Of a DNA stretch of 64,000 bases, positions 35,908 through 50,613 are shown in pieces (position 1 is the stretch's first letter; each line of letters opens with the position of its first letter). The notes below the pieces were generated by a model that was given only the letters and a program-made list of their open reading frames with translations, did not search any database and had not been told where the DNA came from. The stretch spans positions 1,984,001 to 2,048,000 of the forward strand of contig CP021225.1 of the NCBI GenBank assembly GCA_003999685.1, in the 5' to 3' direction. Made by a program: the position numbers and the translations under genes. The stretch comes from Taiwanofungus camphoratus. Its lineage: Eukaryota; Basidiomycota; Agaricomycetes; Polyporales; Taiwanofungaceae.

Positions 35908-37072
35908 TCAAGCGGTCAACGCTTCTTTCCAAATGAACTTGGACATTTCCTGGACCATCTCTGGTGTGCATTTGTGCCCGACGCCCGGGTAGACGATAAC
36001 CTTCTTGACCCCATTTCCGACGTTGAGGTTGTCTACAAAGTGTTTTCCAGCGGAGAACGGCACTAGCTTGTCGTCAGCGCCGGACAGGACGAGCACCTTC
36101 TTGCCCAAGAAGGGGTTGGACGGGTCGTCTGCAGTGTACGGGGCTGCCACGGCGTCGTGTTGTTTGATCAAGGAAAGAAGTGAGTCGGGCACGTACGGCG
36201 GCTCCCATGGGACGCTGTTATGTTTGGCACGCTTCGACATCAAGGCGATGTAGTCGGGACACGCTATGCAACCTATGTGTTACCGCGCTGATTCTCTTCT
36301 GCAGACCCCCTACTCACCAATGATAGGAATGCCAAATTTGACTCTGGGTTCTGTATCCAGTCTCCTGAGAGAACTGCTCATGCATGCCCAGCGTGGTCTG
36401 CTCACCATGTCGCAGTGCGTACCAGGTCGTATGGCCGCCGAGACTCTTCCCTGCGAGCAGCCATTGCGCGACGGTTCGGTCACCGGAAGGATACAAGAAC
36501 GACGGCAGAAAGTCGATGAGGAAGGAGATATCCCTCGCTGTCCCAGCTACGAGTAATGAAGTATCAGACCAGTGAAAGTGGACGGAAGGGCTTGCCACAT
36601 ACTGTGGATGCTGTACATATCGGTTCTAAGGAGATGGACAATATCAGTACGCAAAACCAAATATTCAGACTTCAGATAAGATACTTGCGCGTGTCGGTCA
36701 TTTCTCTCGGGCGGTACCTCTCTCCATCCGTTGTTTGCGTGCTTATCTACCGTTCGGGATCCATGGTTTCGGTGGTCCTGAGACTCCCTTTCAGCATCGC
36801 GTATCTCTACTGGTACTGGGATGTGTATGATAACGAACGAGAGTGACAACTAGCAAATCCTGCGCCTGTTGTTCGGATTCCTTCCGCTGTTCTGCGGTCC
36901 ATTGAAGAGTGGATTCAGCCACCCATTCGATGTCTGCAGCTGAACCGAATCTGCCATGGAGAAAGAACAGAACAGTGACTGGTGTTATAAGGTCTGTAGC
37001 GTTCGGCTGTGAGTATACATTCACGTTGATTCCGCCAACGGCGATACTCTGCTTGGATATCGATGAAGCCAT
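35908..37072 (-). CDS. Alpha/beta-hydrolase fold protein
   Basis: Several exons. The start MASSISKQSIAVGGINVNVY leads to VTVLFFLHGRFGSA, the oxyanion strand with HG, then DHRNHGSRTVD. The nucleophile elbow is GKSLGGH (Ser). Acid and base are likely Asp in GADDKLVPF and His in YPGVGHKC, in the right order for a Ser-Asp-His triad. The C-terminus is MSKFIWKEALTA. The pattern fits the peptidase S9/dienelactone-hydrolase-like group, but the substrate cannot be told. It lies in tandem between DBP2 and the Alba-like gene, all on the minus strand. Confidence 0.8.
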
Positions 37073-37368
37073 GATGAACGCAAGGTGAGAACACGGATAT
37101 GGTATGCGAATTCACTATTGAGGCATCAGAAAAAAATACAGGATACATTCATTGTACATCATTGCCCGTGCAGGGCAAGACAAGAACAATGGTATTGGCA
37201 TTACAAACTGCGCTCTAGACAGGCAGAATTACTATGCACGACCGTTGTGAATATAAGAATCTATCATCGAGTCCCGCATGGCGGCACGATATGTATAAAA
37301 TGCGACCCAACGAGCCTAGTCTGTCAACGGCTCCCAAAGAGGTGAAGAGTCGGAATCAACGGACAACT

Positions 37369-40024
<2,656 letters not shown>

Positions 40025-40524
40025 AATGTGTGTAGGAGTGAAAGGGATTTGAAAGAGAGGTTTAAAAGTCGATACAGAGCTCGCCGGCGCAGCGAGAAGA
40101 TGGGGGTAAAAGTGAAAAAAAGGTGAAAGCCCGCCCTCGCAGATAGCCAAAATAAGGCCTTATGTAAAGCACGCGGACTCCGTGCACCCCGGCACGCCCC
40201 ACGCCAGGCACAGCCCGAGCCAACCTCGGTAGCGAAGTTCTTGGGAAAGAGGAGGCATTATGTTCAATAGATACATGATCAAGAAGAAGCAGAGATAATG
40301 ACATTAGTAAACGAATGTGAGAGAATTATACGAATCTACGTAGTCTATGACAAGATGACAAGATGACAAGAGAGTGTACGGGTAGCAAAATAGCAGAAAT
40401 GGATGTCATACAAGCGACAGAAGGTCATGAATCGTGATGGTAAGAATACAAGGCAGCATTTGCAATAACAAGAAAACGAGGGACGAAAACATAGCCAACA
40501 AAGCGAGTAGCGAAAAAACCGACT
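40025..40524. other. DBP2 upstream region
   Basis: About 500 bp between the DBP2 start and the stop of the Ras-like gene. It should hold the DBP2 promoter and 5' UTR and the Ras-like 3' UTR. GC-rich from 40130 to 40230. No gene called. Confidence 0.45.
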
Positions 40525-41517
40525 TCACATGACGATGCAGGGGTCTTTCTTCCTCTTCATTCGGGCGACGGGGGCGTCGGGATATCGCCTACGCATCTGC
40601 CTTACAAGATCCTCGAAGACCTCAGAAACATGCCAGTTCTTCTTCGCGGAAGTCTCGTAAAATGGGAGGCCCCAGCGCATAGCCAAGTCCTGTATGGTGG
40701 CTCGCGAAACTTCACGTTCGCTCGTCTAATGCGTTCAGGAATGAGTTGACGTAATCGTAGCATTGCTCGCTGTATTTCTTACCAGGTCCATCTTAGTGCC
40801 AACAACGATAATTGGGATATCCTACGATACATAAAAGTCAGTCCAATACAACATCTCGCGTCGTTACGACAAACCTTGTCCCTGCCCTTGATCTGATATA
40901 TTTGTCGTCTTATGGTATCGATATCTCTCAGGCTAGCTTCTTGAGTCAAGCTGTGGCAACCACGCCATTACAGGTCCGACCATAAGGCTATGCATGAGAA
41001 CACAATATAAGCCTCAATAATTCATAGACGTGCCTGAACACGAGAAGAAACCCGCGTCCGTTCTGTGGAGCGCATCATGGAGGTCAACCAGTGTCGGTGA
41101 AACAGGGAGAAAACTTACCCTTATATAACCTTCGTTGAGACCAGTAAATTGTTCGGCACCAGGGGTGTCCAGGATTTCAAGCTATGCCATTATCAGCACG
41201 GTTCTCCCACAGGGGATGCGTGTCCACATACTATACACCGCTCCCCGTCAACGATGAGATCGCAGCGGTAGTCCTCTGCGTACACGTTAGACTTTAGTCG
41301 AACAGCCGCTGATTCCTCGGAGAATACCTACCTTCGATTGTCGGGTTGTATTGGTCGATGAAGACATTGCGGCCAAATCGGATCGTAAGGGCAGATTTGC
41401 CAACACCTCCAGCTGTTGGGTGCGCAGTGGTATCTTCAGCATAAACCAGCAAGAAGAAAGCACGCATATCATACCTCCGAGGACCACCGCGTTGTACTTC
41501 CGCAAATCCTGTGGCAT
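40525..41517 (-). CDS. Atypical Ras-like small GTPase with CaaX box
   Basis: Membrane-anchored Ras-superfamily protein. Mapped exons: 41475-41517, 41332-41412, 41232-41275, 41119-41181, 41034-41062, then 40950 downward to the stop at 40525. G1 is [11 protein letters not shown], switch [13 protein letters not shown], and the C-terminus [11 protein letters not shown] is a polybasic CaaX motif for prenylation. Key motifs deviate: the DTAGQ-type G3 reads DTPGA (Ala at the catalytic Gln position, Pro for Ala), and the NKxD G4 reads GTKMDL (Thr for Asn). G5 is ETSAKKN. The switch II region [13 protein letters not shown] is nearest to Rap/Rsr1. The intron at 40951-41033 uses a GC donor (CAG/GCACGT). 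It is head to head with the cyclophilin gene, 476 bp apart. Confidence 0.88.
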
Positions 41518-41993
41518 CTGCGAAACCACCCCCAGGTTCTCGAGGCCTGTGGTAGGCTAACAAGGAGAACGTAGCCCAAAGGAAACTGAAGGCGGTCTGA
41601 TTTATGTGGACTGCATGAGAATATCAAAGGCCAGTCAGATCAAGTCGTGTTTACCAGGCGGCTCGCTGAAAGAGGGAAGAGATGTCGGTTTAGACGCGGA
41701 GTACCTCGGCAGTGCCAGAGATCGGAGGGCCCGGGGTCTGTTTGTGAATGCTATGCATAAGGACCTGCCCCTCTGCCAATTGATGTATTAGTACATGCAT
41801 ACAATAAAGAGATGCGAGAAAATACCAATCTCCCTATCTGAAGAAAGCTGCGTTGTCCATCTCTAAACAAGCTCGCAGGAAAGGACCTGGGAGTGGTGCG
41901 AGACCTCGGACACCGGATCCGCGTCTATTCCCCGCCTGATCAATTTGGGTGAACTCTGTGCGCCGGGTGGTTGTATCTTCTCGACTCCGTGTC

Positions 41994-43380
41994 ATGGTAC
42001 GGCCGCGAGTTTTCTTCGATATCTCCATCGACAACATACCGATTGGGAGGTCAGGAGTGTCTCATCAGATGCGCTAGCTCCAGAAATTGACATATCAGTC
42101 ATCGATAGGGTCATCTGTGAACTATTCAACGAATCCGCCCCGAAGACATGCGAAAAGTGGGTATGCATCAGAATGTGTTCTCTCCCATTCTAGCGTAGCT
42201 CACTTGCTGTACGTACGCGCAGCTTTCGAGCCCTGTGTACGGGCGAAAAGGGGCTATCTCCGTTTTCAGAGCGCCCCCTGTATTACAAGAATAGCATCAT
42301 TCACCGTTCGATCAAAGGCTTCATGATACAAGGCGGAGGTTTGTAAATCTTTACTCAATAATTTTCATTTGCTCACGTAGCGCTTCTCCGTAGACTTTAC
42401 GAAACGTAACGGTACCGGTGGAGAATCAATCTATGGGGGTACTTTCTCAGACGAGGACCTGACGCGTCCATTGGATTCGGAAGGGTGCGTCGCGTCCACT
42501 GTCTGCTTTGAGGTATCGAACAAACAATGTCCTTTGCGTAGGCTGCTATGCATGGCTAACAAGGGCCCCAATACCAATGGATCACAGTTCTTCATCACAT
42601 TACGAGATTGCCCGCACCTTAACGGTACAGTTCTCCTTTTTCTCTCATCGTACGAATTGTCACTACATTGTTTCCCCCTGCAGGCAAGCACGTTGTATTC
42701 GGTAGAGTAATACGTGGATACAAAGAAGTCATCGAAAAGATTGCCGATGTGCAAGTCGACGAGAAGGACCGCCCGACGGTCCCCGTGACGATATCCAATT
42801 GCGGCGAACTCATGCTGCGAAGCAAGGTGCAATCGCAGGAACCAGAACGTGAGCAATCTGACTAGCTGCGTTGCCGCGAGCCTCATTGCGTAACAACAGC
42901 CAAAGTACTGACTCGTTCAGCCTCGGAAGATGAAGGTGAGCCATCGAGCGATGAGAAACGCCGACAAGGCCAGAAACGGCGCCCCCGCTCCGAGAGTCAA
43001 CATTCCTCAGACGAGCACCGCCGCAAAAAGAGCAAGAGCAAGAGCAAACACAAGACGCGCACGCAGTCACCGTCCTCCGAACACAGAGCACCAGACGGGA
43101 ACGAGCTTGAGCCAGAAACTGAACAAGAGACGGAGGAGCAGTATGATGCAAGACTGGAGCGAGAAGAGAAGGAACGACTGGAGGCGGGGAGGAGGCGAGA
43201 GCTGGAGAGGTTGAGGAGAAAGTTTGAGGAGAACAATACGGAAGTCAGGAATGGGGTTCGCTTCAAAGGTCAGCGGTATCTTAGTCCTTCAATTTTTGGC
43301 GCTCATGATCTCTGCTGTTAGGCCGCGGAAGAATGAAGTTTGTCGATCCCGAAATACATCGTGGGCACCGGGATGATTAA
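41994..43380 (+). CDS. Cyclophilin-type peptidyl-prolyl isomerase with RS/charged tail
   Basis: The N-terminal cyclophilin domain shows [78 protein letters not shown] and [12 protein letters not shown]. The position of the cyclosporin-contacting Trp is His (CPHLNGKH), as in nuclear cyclophilins of the CypG/Cyp40 kind. After the domain comes a Ser/Arg/Lys/Glu-rich tail ([15 protein letters not shown]) and an [14 protein letters not shown] end, which points to a spliceosome-associated nuclear isomerase. The start ATG is at 41994; the stop TAA at 43378-43380. Introns are GT-AG, for example 42050-42108. It converges on the UBX gene. Confidence 0.9.
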
Positions 43381-43871
43381 GAATATGCCACACACGGTCA
43401 TGGTATGCTCATTATTGCTAAACGTTAGTGCCGGCATCAGTGAGTGCGTAGGCAGCAAGCTTTGTACTTCGGGCCTGACTCACGATGCATGCTGGAAGTG
43501 ATGACACAGCCGAGACTGAGAAGTACACCGGGCGTCAGTAGGATCTTGTGGGTTCGTCAACAGTTATTCTATTTACCATGAATGATATTAGAAGGACATC
43601 TGAAGTAGTATTGATCTCTTTTGTCAGTGCCTTGCATTGTTCTTATTGTACCTGCTTGCAGTCTCAAAGATCATCTCCATTACAGTTCGAGTTTCGGTGA
43701 CCGTAATGTACAGTGTGTTGCTGAAAACATATGAGGTATTGACTTATATGCAAGGGATAGCACATGTCGTTGTGGTCATAAAAAGGGTGCATGGTGTATG
43801 CTTGTTCTTGTACATAATACTTCGACTGCTGCTTTCAAGTGCAAATGGAACCCCGTGTCCTCCATCTACCT
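43381..43871. other. Convergent 3' spacer
   Basis: About 490 bp between the cyclophilin and UBX stop codons, T-rich on the plus strand. An 82-codon hydrophobic frame (43637-43885) runs into the UBX 3' exon on the other strand and is not called. Confidence 0.45.
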
Positions 43872-44942
43872 TCACTTCTCTGTAATCACAGATGAATGAC
43901 CAAACCTTCTAGTACACAGGGTAAATGACATACTAGGTCCTAGTTTCAACCACTTGGATATCTTCTTCTCTGCACGATTCTCTGAACTCGACTGACCGGG
44001 TGGAGCAGACGTCGATGCCGCTGGCGACTGTTCTCGTGTGAAATCAGCATCGAAGTTCGGTGGTACCGGCAAATCTTGAGCTAGCGCAAGCACAGATGGA
44101 TCGAGAGGCGCCGATAAGTCCGAGTCTAGAGTCACGGGTCAGAAACCTGTCACTAAGGCTAACTAAAAACCGCATACGGTTGAGCTCGTCATTTTCAAAT
44201 CTCAGAAGCAAGACCGACGACGGTGTGAGCTGCAGCTCTGCTAGAGACAGATCGCGCACATCCGGATCAGAAACTTTGAATTCGCGTTTCGGTGGGGTCT
44301 GATCTTCCCATGTCAAAATATACCCTCAACTTCGAGCTGCGCACACATGGAATAAATACGTACATAGCACGAACTTGATCGGCTTCACGTCCTCCCTCAG
44401 TGAACCACGTACAAAGGCATACACAGAACGAATCTTGTCCGTCGATGGGAAGGTCTTCTCGAGCTGACTGCGATCACTGAATTTGATACGGATGGTTGTC
44501 TAAATGACAAAAGGATAAGTCATAAGGATGAATATCATGAAGACGGATGACACCACAAACATGGGGCCATCGAGCACGCTTCACTTTGTCTTCGGCTTCA
44601 CGCATAGCTTGTGTCCGTAGTGGAGCATTGACGAGGGCTTGAGTTCGTGCAGATAGAGATGCTTGGGCAGCTTTCAAATCTGCTACGCTCGGTGTAAAGT
44701 ATGACTCAGGCAGGTCGTCTGGAGCGACAGACGATCGTGTATGAAGCGTATTGTGATACAACCAGGATGGCAGATTCATGCGATCAGCTCAGACTCGGAT
44801 AACAAAACTGATCATACATACGACGCGTAGGAACAGCTGACTGTGGAGGCCTGTAGTACCTGAATAATGGTTCCTCTGCGATTGTTGCATCCAGTCCCTT
44901 CGTCGCTTTCGTGCTCGCGGTGGGCTCAACGTTCGTCGACAT
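43872..44942 (-). CDS. UBX-domain protein of the TUG/ASPSCR1 (Ubx4) type
   Basis: Adaptor of the Cdc48/p97 ATPase. After a variable N-terminus (MSTNVEPTASTKATKG, then PLFRYYRPPQSAVPTR) comes a helical stretch (LKAAQASLSARTQALVNAP). The UBX domain follows: TTIRIKFSDRSQLEKTFPS, IRSVYAFVRGSL, KPIKFVLYQTPPKREF and LAELQLTPSSVLLLRFEN. The C-terminus ISKWLKLGPKK is the short Trp-Leu-Lys motif seen at the end of TUG/ASPL proteins. The last exon is 8 nt including the stop (43872-43879), with the intron at 43880-43933. It is head to head with the PITH gene, 587 bp between starts. Confidence 0.85.
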
Positions 44943-45529
44943 ATTTCAAGTTGTAACGCGATATGACGATGTTCGATTCAGTGGGTCAAAATTTGGTAGT
45001 CCAGCCAGCGCTCACTACAGAGTCGTTTGGCTTAGCTAAGGGACTGGGACAAACAATCTCGAATTCACTAGTAAAACATACAAGATGCCAACTACTGACT
45101 TCCTAATTCTCTTTCTTGTCAAACTCAGTGTAAACCAACACACCGTAAGATGTATCCTGTTCAAGGAAGAACATATCAGTGTCATGCTAGATACGAGCTT
45201 CATAGGACTGTTCAGAGATGTAAAGTTGTCTCATACCATCGGCCCCAGGACACGCAGGCGAGCGCGTCCCTTTAGAATGAAGCCAACGGCGATCGAACGC
45301 AAATTACAAGAGTATACATCACAGAGAAAAGAAATGAGCACCAACTCACCGTAAGTAGAATGGTTTAGTTGAAGATTGTCACAGTAGGCAATCAAGGCTC
45401 GGGCGACTTCTCCATTTGAAGAAATACTGCAGCGCCTCCCTGCTTGTCGCTGTTTGGCTTGAGTGGCTTCGAATCTTGACTCCACACCGACTCGAATATC
45501 GCATCAGTTATTGCTTTCTGTCGACCATA
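44943..45529. other. Divergent spacer with an unresolved minus-strand frame
   Basis: Lies between the UBX and PITH start codons. A minus-strand frame near 45187-45483 could be spliced at a GTGAGT site to give about 70 residues (SISSNGEVARALIAYCDNL, ending YISEQSYEARI). It has no clear ATG and matches no family I know, so it is left uncalled. Confidence 0.3.
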
Positions 45530-46453
45530 ATGTCTCACAACCATACTCTAGAAAATTGTTACGATGAGGGTCATAGCCACGGGCACCATCATGATATCCC
45601 TGAAGCACAGGGCCATCGAGACAACCTGTTCTCGCATATTGATCGTGACAATGTTGTTGCGCTGAATGTCCAGTCACCAGGTAAGGGGCCAGAAGTCATC
45701 AAGCCATGGCACGAGCGACAAGATGAGACAGCGGTATGTATCCCAACTTTGGATACTGCTTTATACTTTGTTGGGCTGCAGTTTGACTATCCCATTCCAG
45801 TATCTCGAGTCAGACGCAGATGACCAAATGTAAGTATTTCGTCATATGTGGTGGGCTGTATACATATGTAAAGCAGAATCGTACGCGTGCCATTCGTGGG
45901 TTCGATCAAACTACGTGCTGTACTACTGAAATCGGGACCCGGTGACCAGACGCCCTCTAAAGTGGCGGTGGTGAGTATCCTACTTTCACGTTCAGTATTC
46001 TAATGACACATACCCTCATAAATTTTCAGTATAATAATATGGAGAACCTCGATTTCTCCAATATTGCTGACCTCAAACCAGCCCAGGAATTTGAGGTCGC
46101 GCAGGGGAGGGAGGTCGGCGAATACCATGTATTGTGAGTTGAATTTTCTCCTTCTCAGTGGATTTGAGGCTATATATTCTCCTAGGCCCGCTAAATTTCC
46201 AAATGTCACGTCTATCACCCTCTTCTTTCCTGCGTCCCAAGGGGCCGACACTACGCGAATTTATTATATTGGGTTCCTTGGACAATGGAGCGAGGTATAT
46301 TCAGTTCTTGATTCCTTGTTCATTACCTGATATTTGAATTTTCAATAGCGCAAGAACGCGCCTGTGATTACTGTTTACGAGGCTCAGCCAAATCTTGCGG
46401 ACCATGAGAAGATTCAAGGAATGAGTGGCAATTTCAGCATGCCAGAGTCCTGA
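45530..46453 (+). CDS. PITH-domain protein (PITHD1-like)
   Basis: The N-terminus is His-rich (MSHNHTLENCYDEGHSHGHHHD), followed by the PITH jelly-roll domain: LFSHIDRDNVVALNV, KPWHERQDETAVYLESDADDQ, IVRVPFVGSIKLRAV, LDFSNIADLKPAQEFEVAQ and VTSITLFFPAS, then TTRIYYIGFLGQW. The domain is shared with thioredoxin-like TXNL1 and is known to bind the proteasome in that protein; the stand-alone form has no settled function in fungi. Exon joins are at 45733/45802 and later GT-AG sites. The stop TGA is at 46451-46453. It converges on MED25. Confidence 0.9.
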
Positions 46454-46869
46454 ACACACGATGCATGAGATGGAACTGAAGGTCGGATATATGCTTTCAG
46501 GACTTCTTGAATCATACATTTTGTATTTTATACATGATTGTAGCTATTAACTCTCGGACTAATTGCAATACAATTCTTCTCAAGCATATCCGGGTTCGAG
46601 GGTGAATACGTCTGTCTTTTTTCCCTCGTCGAGACATGCTCGGACTGCTATGCACTTGTTGCTGCTATTATGAAGTTCCCTCCCGGCTTACGGGAGGTTA
46701 GGCCTACGTTCACGCAACTGACACCGCCATTGCCTAAGCGTCATGATCAATCCGCCCCATAATGGGCCCGCTGGAGCCGACCACAATACATGAAATGGTA
46801 TAAATCGTACAACAGCATTATTCACATTACCTCAAAATGTCGGTGTAAAGAGTGGTTTGGCAGCCATCC
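46454..46869. other. Convergent 3' spacer
   Basis: Between the PITH and MED25 stops. No gene or repeat seen; presumably two 3' UTRs. Confidence 0.45.
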
Positions 46870-49797
46870 TCATGAACCCATTCCTGTATTTTGCCGTCCA
46901 CCTGAATTTTCCTGATTTCGCTGCATGAACGATTGCAACATCTCGGGACTGAGATTCGCCACCCCCCCAGCTGACCCACTCGGGTTACGTCGATGCAGCG
47001 CGCCAAGCATACCCGCTTGTGGCATTTGCGCGAGATTGTAGCTCATACCCCCGGTGGGATTTGATATCTGTTGTGACCCTGTACCCACATATTGGCCGAG
47101 AATATTACTAACACCTATCTGTTGCCCAGGGAAGAAGGGATTCAACCCTCCGAAGACATTCGTCACGGGAGGCGGACGCTGCGCTGACTGTGGCTGCTGG
47201 ACATGTTGCGAGGGCTGCTGCTGCTGCTGATGTTGCTGTTGTTGCTGCTGATGCTGCTGCTGTTGTTGTTTCTGGAGCTGCTGGAAGTTTGCCATCAATT
47301 GCATCAGGTGAGGGATTCGTCTCTCCTTTGGTTGCTGCATCAATAGTGTTTGTTGGGCTTCCGGTATCTTTGTCAATATTAAAGCCAGGTTTGGTTGCAA
47401 CTCGGCCAAAGGGATGCCACAGATTTCAGATGGCGGAAGTTCTGGGGCACCCGGCGACGGAAAGAATGCACCCGCGAGCACGTGTGGCTTGACGGGGAAA
47501 ATGACTATGTGAGTCTCAGGCGCTCCAGATGGCCCATGCCATATGGCCAATGCATACTGGTCAAACACTTGTGAGCTTGATAGAATTGGCCAAGACGTCT
47601 CAGGTACGTACACTGTTCCTCTCGTGCAAAACCCTGGCTAGTGCTTTGAAGTTCTCCTCGTTTGATCCCGCATCGAGACCTTGCTCGGCGGTGATATATA
47701 CCAGGGAAGCTTTGTGCTTCCGCATCCACTCTTGCAATACAATGAAGGGCACAGTGTGATCTTTTGATGATGTCAATGTCATTGCATCTGGCCAAGTATT
47801 CACTTGTCTACAAAGCATATTTTAGAGATCAGCCAAAAGTCCGCGGACGAGTGTGCAGAGCCTCACAAATGATCACTATGGGCGGCATGTACCACAGCTT
47901 GCACCTGGACGACCTGACTACCAGCGTCAAGAGGTCCTAACGAAATAGGACCTCGCCAAACCAGCTGTCCTGGGATGTTTTGACCACCTAACTGCGAACT
48001 GGAGGGCCCCGCTGCCGATCCTTTGTCAAGGGGCGCTGGCGGCGCCTGAGGAGGCTGCGGTTGTTGAAGAGGCTGTGGTTGTTGTGTGGTAGCAGAGGGC
48101 ACCCTGCTCCTTTGCTCAAGAAGCTTCTGCATTTGAGCCACCATCTCCGAGGGGATATTTGCAGGTAATTGTATGCCAAGAGGGAGGGACTGACCAGGAG
48201 CCCCGCCCGTGCTGGAAGTCACTTGGGAAGGAGGAGGTTGAGGTATTTGCTGGGTAGGCAGCGCGTGATCCGACATCGGCACGTCAAAGGAAGGTATGAA
48301 ATCCGGTTGAGAGTGCTGCAGCTGGGGGGCTGAAACAGACGACTGTATCCCTGTATTCTCATTTGAGGAAGAATCGGTGCCTGTGGCCTCACTCAAGTTC
48401 GCGTGCTGGGACTGGGATTGTGATATCTGACCAGAACGTGTCAAGCGCTCTTTTTGTTGCTGGATGATCTGATTCAATTTATGAAATTGTATAGCGCCCA
48501 CTTTGACCTCTTCCTTCAACGCCTGCGCTTCCTTGGCTCGACCCGCAGCCTCATGCATTTGCGCTTGTTGCGCCTTTTGTCTTAGTTGCGTCTGAATCAC
48601 GAACAGATGTTGCTCAGCCCATTTCAGCCTAAAGGGCGTCCAAGACGATTCGTCCGGCTTTGGCAGAGGTTGCGCTTCTGCAACAGGCTGCGGAACAGAG
48701 GCGGGTAAGGTCGCCGTAGCAGGCTGAGGAGTGACACCCGCTATACGAGCGGATGCTGGAGTAGAGTGAGTTTGAACGCGAGTGCGCTTCATTTCTGAGC
48801 CACGTTCAGGGAAAGCAGGACCTTCTCCTGGACGCTTGAGGCCTATATGAGAATAGTCAGGATGGCTACCATAGGTCTCTGCAGAGCTCAGTACCTTTCT
48901 GTGGAGATGCAGGAAACCCGCTCAGATGCAGGGCATGCTGAGGGCGGACGGAAAACCACGGCTTCTGTGTCGCTCCTGCTGCTGTCTGTCATGAGATTGG
49001 TTGGAAGGAACTTAAGAAGGGAGTCACAGAACACACCAATGCATGGAATTCGGGAAATCGGGGTAGTTGCTTCAACAAAATATTGCTATAACAAATATCT
49101 CTCTGCGAGAAGGCGGCATTTAAGATACACAAGGCAAAGAAAATCTACTTTACTCACCCTGCGGAATTCAGCGGGAAGCGTCTCCCATGTGACGTTGTCT
49201 AATACTGGAGCCATGTTCCATAGCGGTCGATCGGAGGCATCAGGAGGTGCCGCCGCAATGTGAACGATATGACAAACTATAGTCTGTGTATTGGTACGAA
49301 GTTGAGTATCTGTCTGACTAAATAATCGTTTCGTTTACCTCTTGGCAGATTCGCAAGTCGTCAAATAGCTACACTTTGACTAAGTTGGTGCACCTTGTAA
49401 CGCATAGGAAACCAAGACTATACCTCCACAGCAGCAACGAGTCCTTCTAATGCGGCCATTCCCCGAGCTTCACCTGAGCATGTTTGGCCTATGCCCAGCT
49501 TCATTGGGTGCTCTCTCATATCCTTGAACAAAATCTGCGCGGGTCTGAAAAAGATTTTGGCAAGCAGGGGGGTTGGTCGCGTCTCTGCCGTAGCATAGCT
49601 CACGAAACCGATACGAAACTGAAAGACGGTGAATATCGGCACAGAATAAAGACAAAATAGCCTACTTGACGATCAGGATACGACTCACGAAAGCGTTGTA
49701 ACAAAGGCATAACGTATTCCTGTAGAAGTTGTGACCACTCGAAGGCCAATGTTACAGACGAATCTACGACACAGGCAACCGCCAGAATCTCGGACAT
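46870..49797 (-). CDS. MED25: Mediator subunit 25 (vWA domain)
   Basis: Tail-module subunit of Mediator that binds activators; absent from budding yeast. The N-terminal vWA domain reads ILAVACVVDSSVTLAFEW, EYVMPLLQRFRESYPDRQ, FRIGFVSYATAETRPTPLL and LGIGQTCSGEARGMAALEG (the MIDAS-like region), then TIVCHIVHIAAAPPDASD. The middle holds PWFSVRPQHALHLSGFP and a Pro/Gln-rich linker with a helical segment (RLKWAEQHLFVIQTQLRQK). After it comes LVWRGPISLG, the start of a second folded region that continues DAMTLTSS, IVLQEWMRKHKASLVYI and IFPVKPHVLAGAFFPSP. The C-terminus has a Gln/His tract (about 47205-47285). It has at least five introns. The start ATG is at 49795-49797. MED19 lies next upstream on the same strand. 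Confidence 0.88.
47200..47286 (-). repeat. Gln/His-coding trinucleotide tract in MED25
   Basis: CAG/CAA/CAC-type repeat on the minus strand coding runs of five to six Gln separated by His. It is likely length-variable between strains. It is unrelated to the domain core. Confidence 0.8.
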
Positions 49798-50613
49798 GTT
49801 GTCCTAGCATTCAAGACAAGATGTTGATAGGCCCCAGAATGTGACGGCTTGCAGTCGTCGACGTAGGTGATGAGTACTTCAGTCTAGTCTGGCCCGGGGC
49901 CAGCTATTCACTGCCAGTATACATACTCTGCGGTCACGTGTTTCGCGACACCTACTTATTAGGGAATTGTATGACTTCCACATACACGCTCGGATTCTAT
50001 GCACCTGCTTGGGCACCGACGTCGTTTGCACGCAGCAGGCCGCGGCGGCGGTCACGGTCCAGTTGGAACCCATTCATACGAACAGTCAAATTGACTATTT
50101 ACTGACCACGTAGCGACCATGATGAAGACCCCACCACGGACAGAGGTGTGATCTCGGGAAGTGATGTGATTTCTAGCCACTAGAAAACTGTCTACCGTAA
50201 GTTACTGAAGACTCGTGTATGGATGGTAAATGCCGCGTGAGCAGGCCCGCGGATGCAAGCGTAGTGGAGAGTGTGACCAGATGAATCGTAGGTATAATAT
50301 GTGTGTGTGGGTTATTGGGATGCGGACCAAATTTATGCGTGATAAAGCAGAGTTGTGCTATGATTGCGCGAGGGACGGGTGTCATGATGAAGGAGGTGAT
50401 ATGACGCTGGCACTATCGTGTAGTTTCATAGTAAAGTGTCATCAAGCGTGCGAAGTCCGAACGTACGTGTTTATGGATGATCCACCAGAACTTGAGGCTC
50501 CCCGTTAATCTAAGTTTGCTGGGACTTTCGGAAGTCGGAGAACGCAATTCAGCGGTGGCATACGACGAAGGGCGCACTTCAGGACGACGTCATTTTCCCG
50601 GCGAACAAACTCC
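49798..50613. other. MED25-MED19 spacer of about 815 bp
   Basis: Holds the presumed MED25 promoter and MED19 3' UTR. A 92-codon plus-strand frame (50230-50508) has several Cys but no known domain and is not called. Confidence 0.45.

Noticed and set aside
43637-43885. 82-codon hydrophobic plus-strand frame
   Set aside because: Lies in a convergent 3' spacer and overlaps the last exon of the UBX gene; T-rich DNA gives hydrophobic codons by itself.
45187-45485. Possible small minus-strand gene between the UBX and PITH genes
   Set aside because: No ATG, two overlapping frames are open, splice choice ambiguous, and no family match. Left as unresolved.
50230-50508. 92-codon Cys-containing frame between MED25 and MED19
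   Set aside because: No domain or splice support; likely chance.
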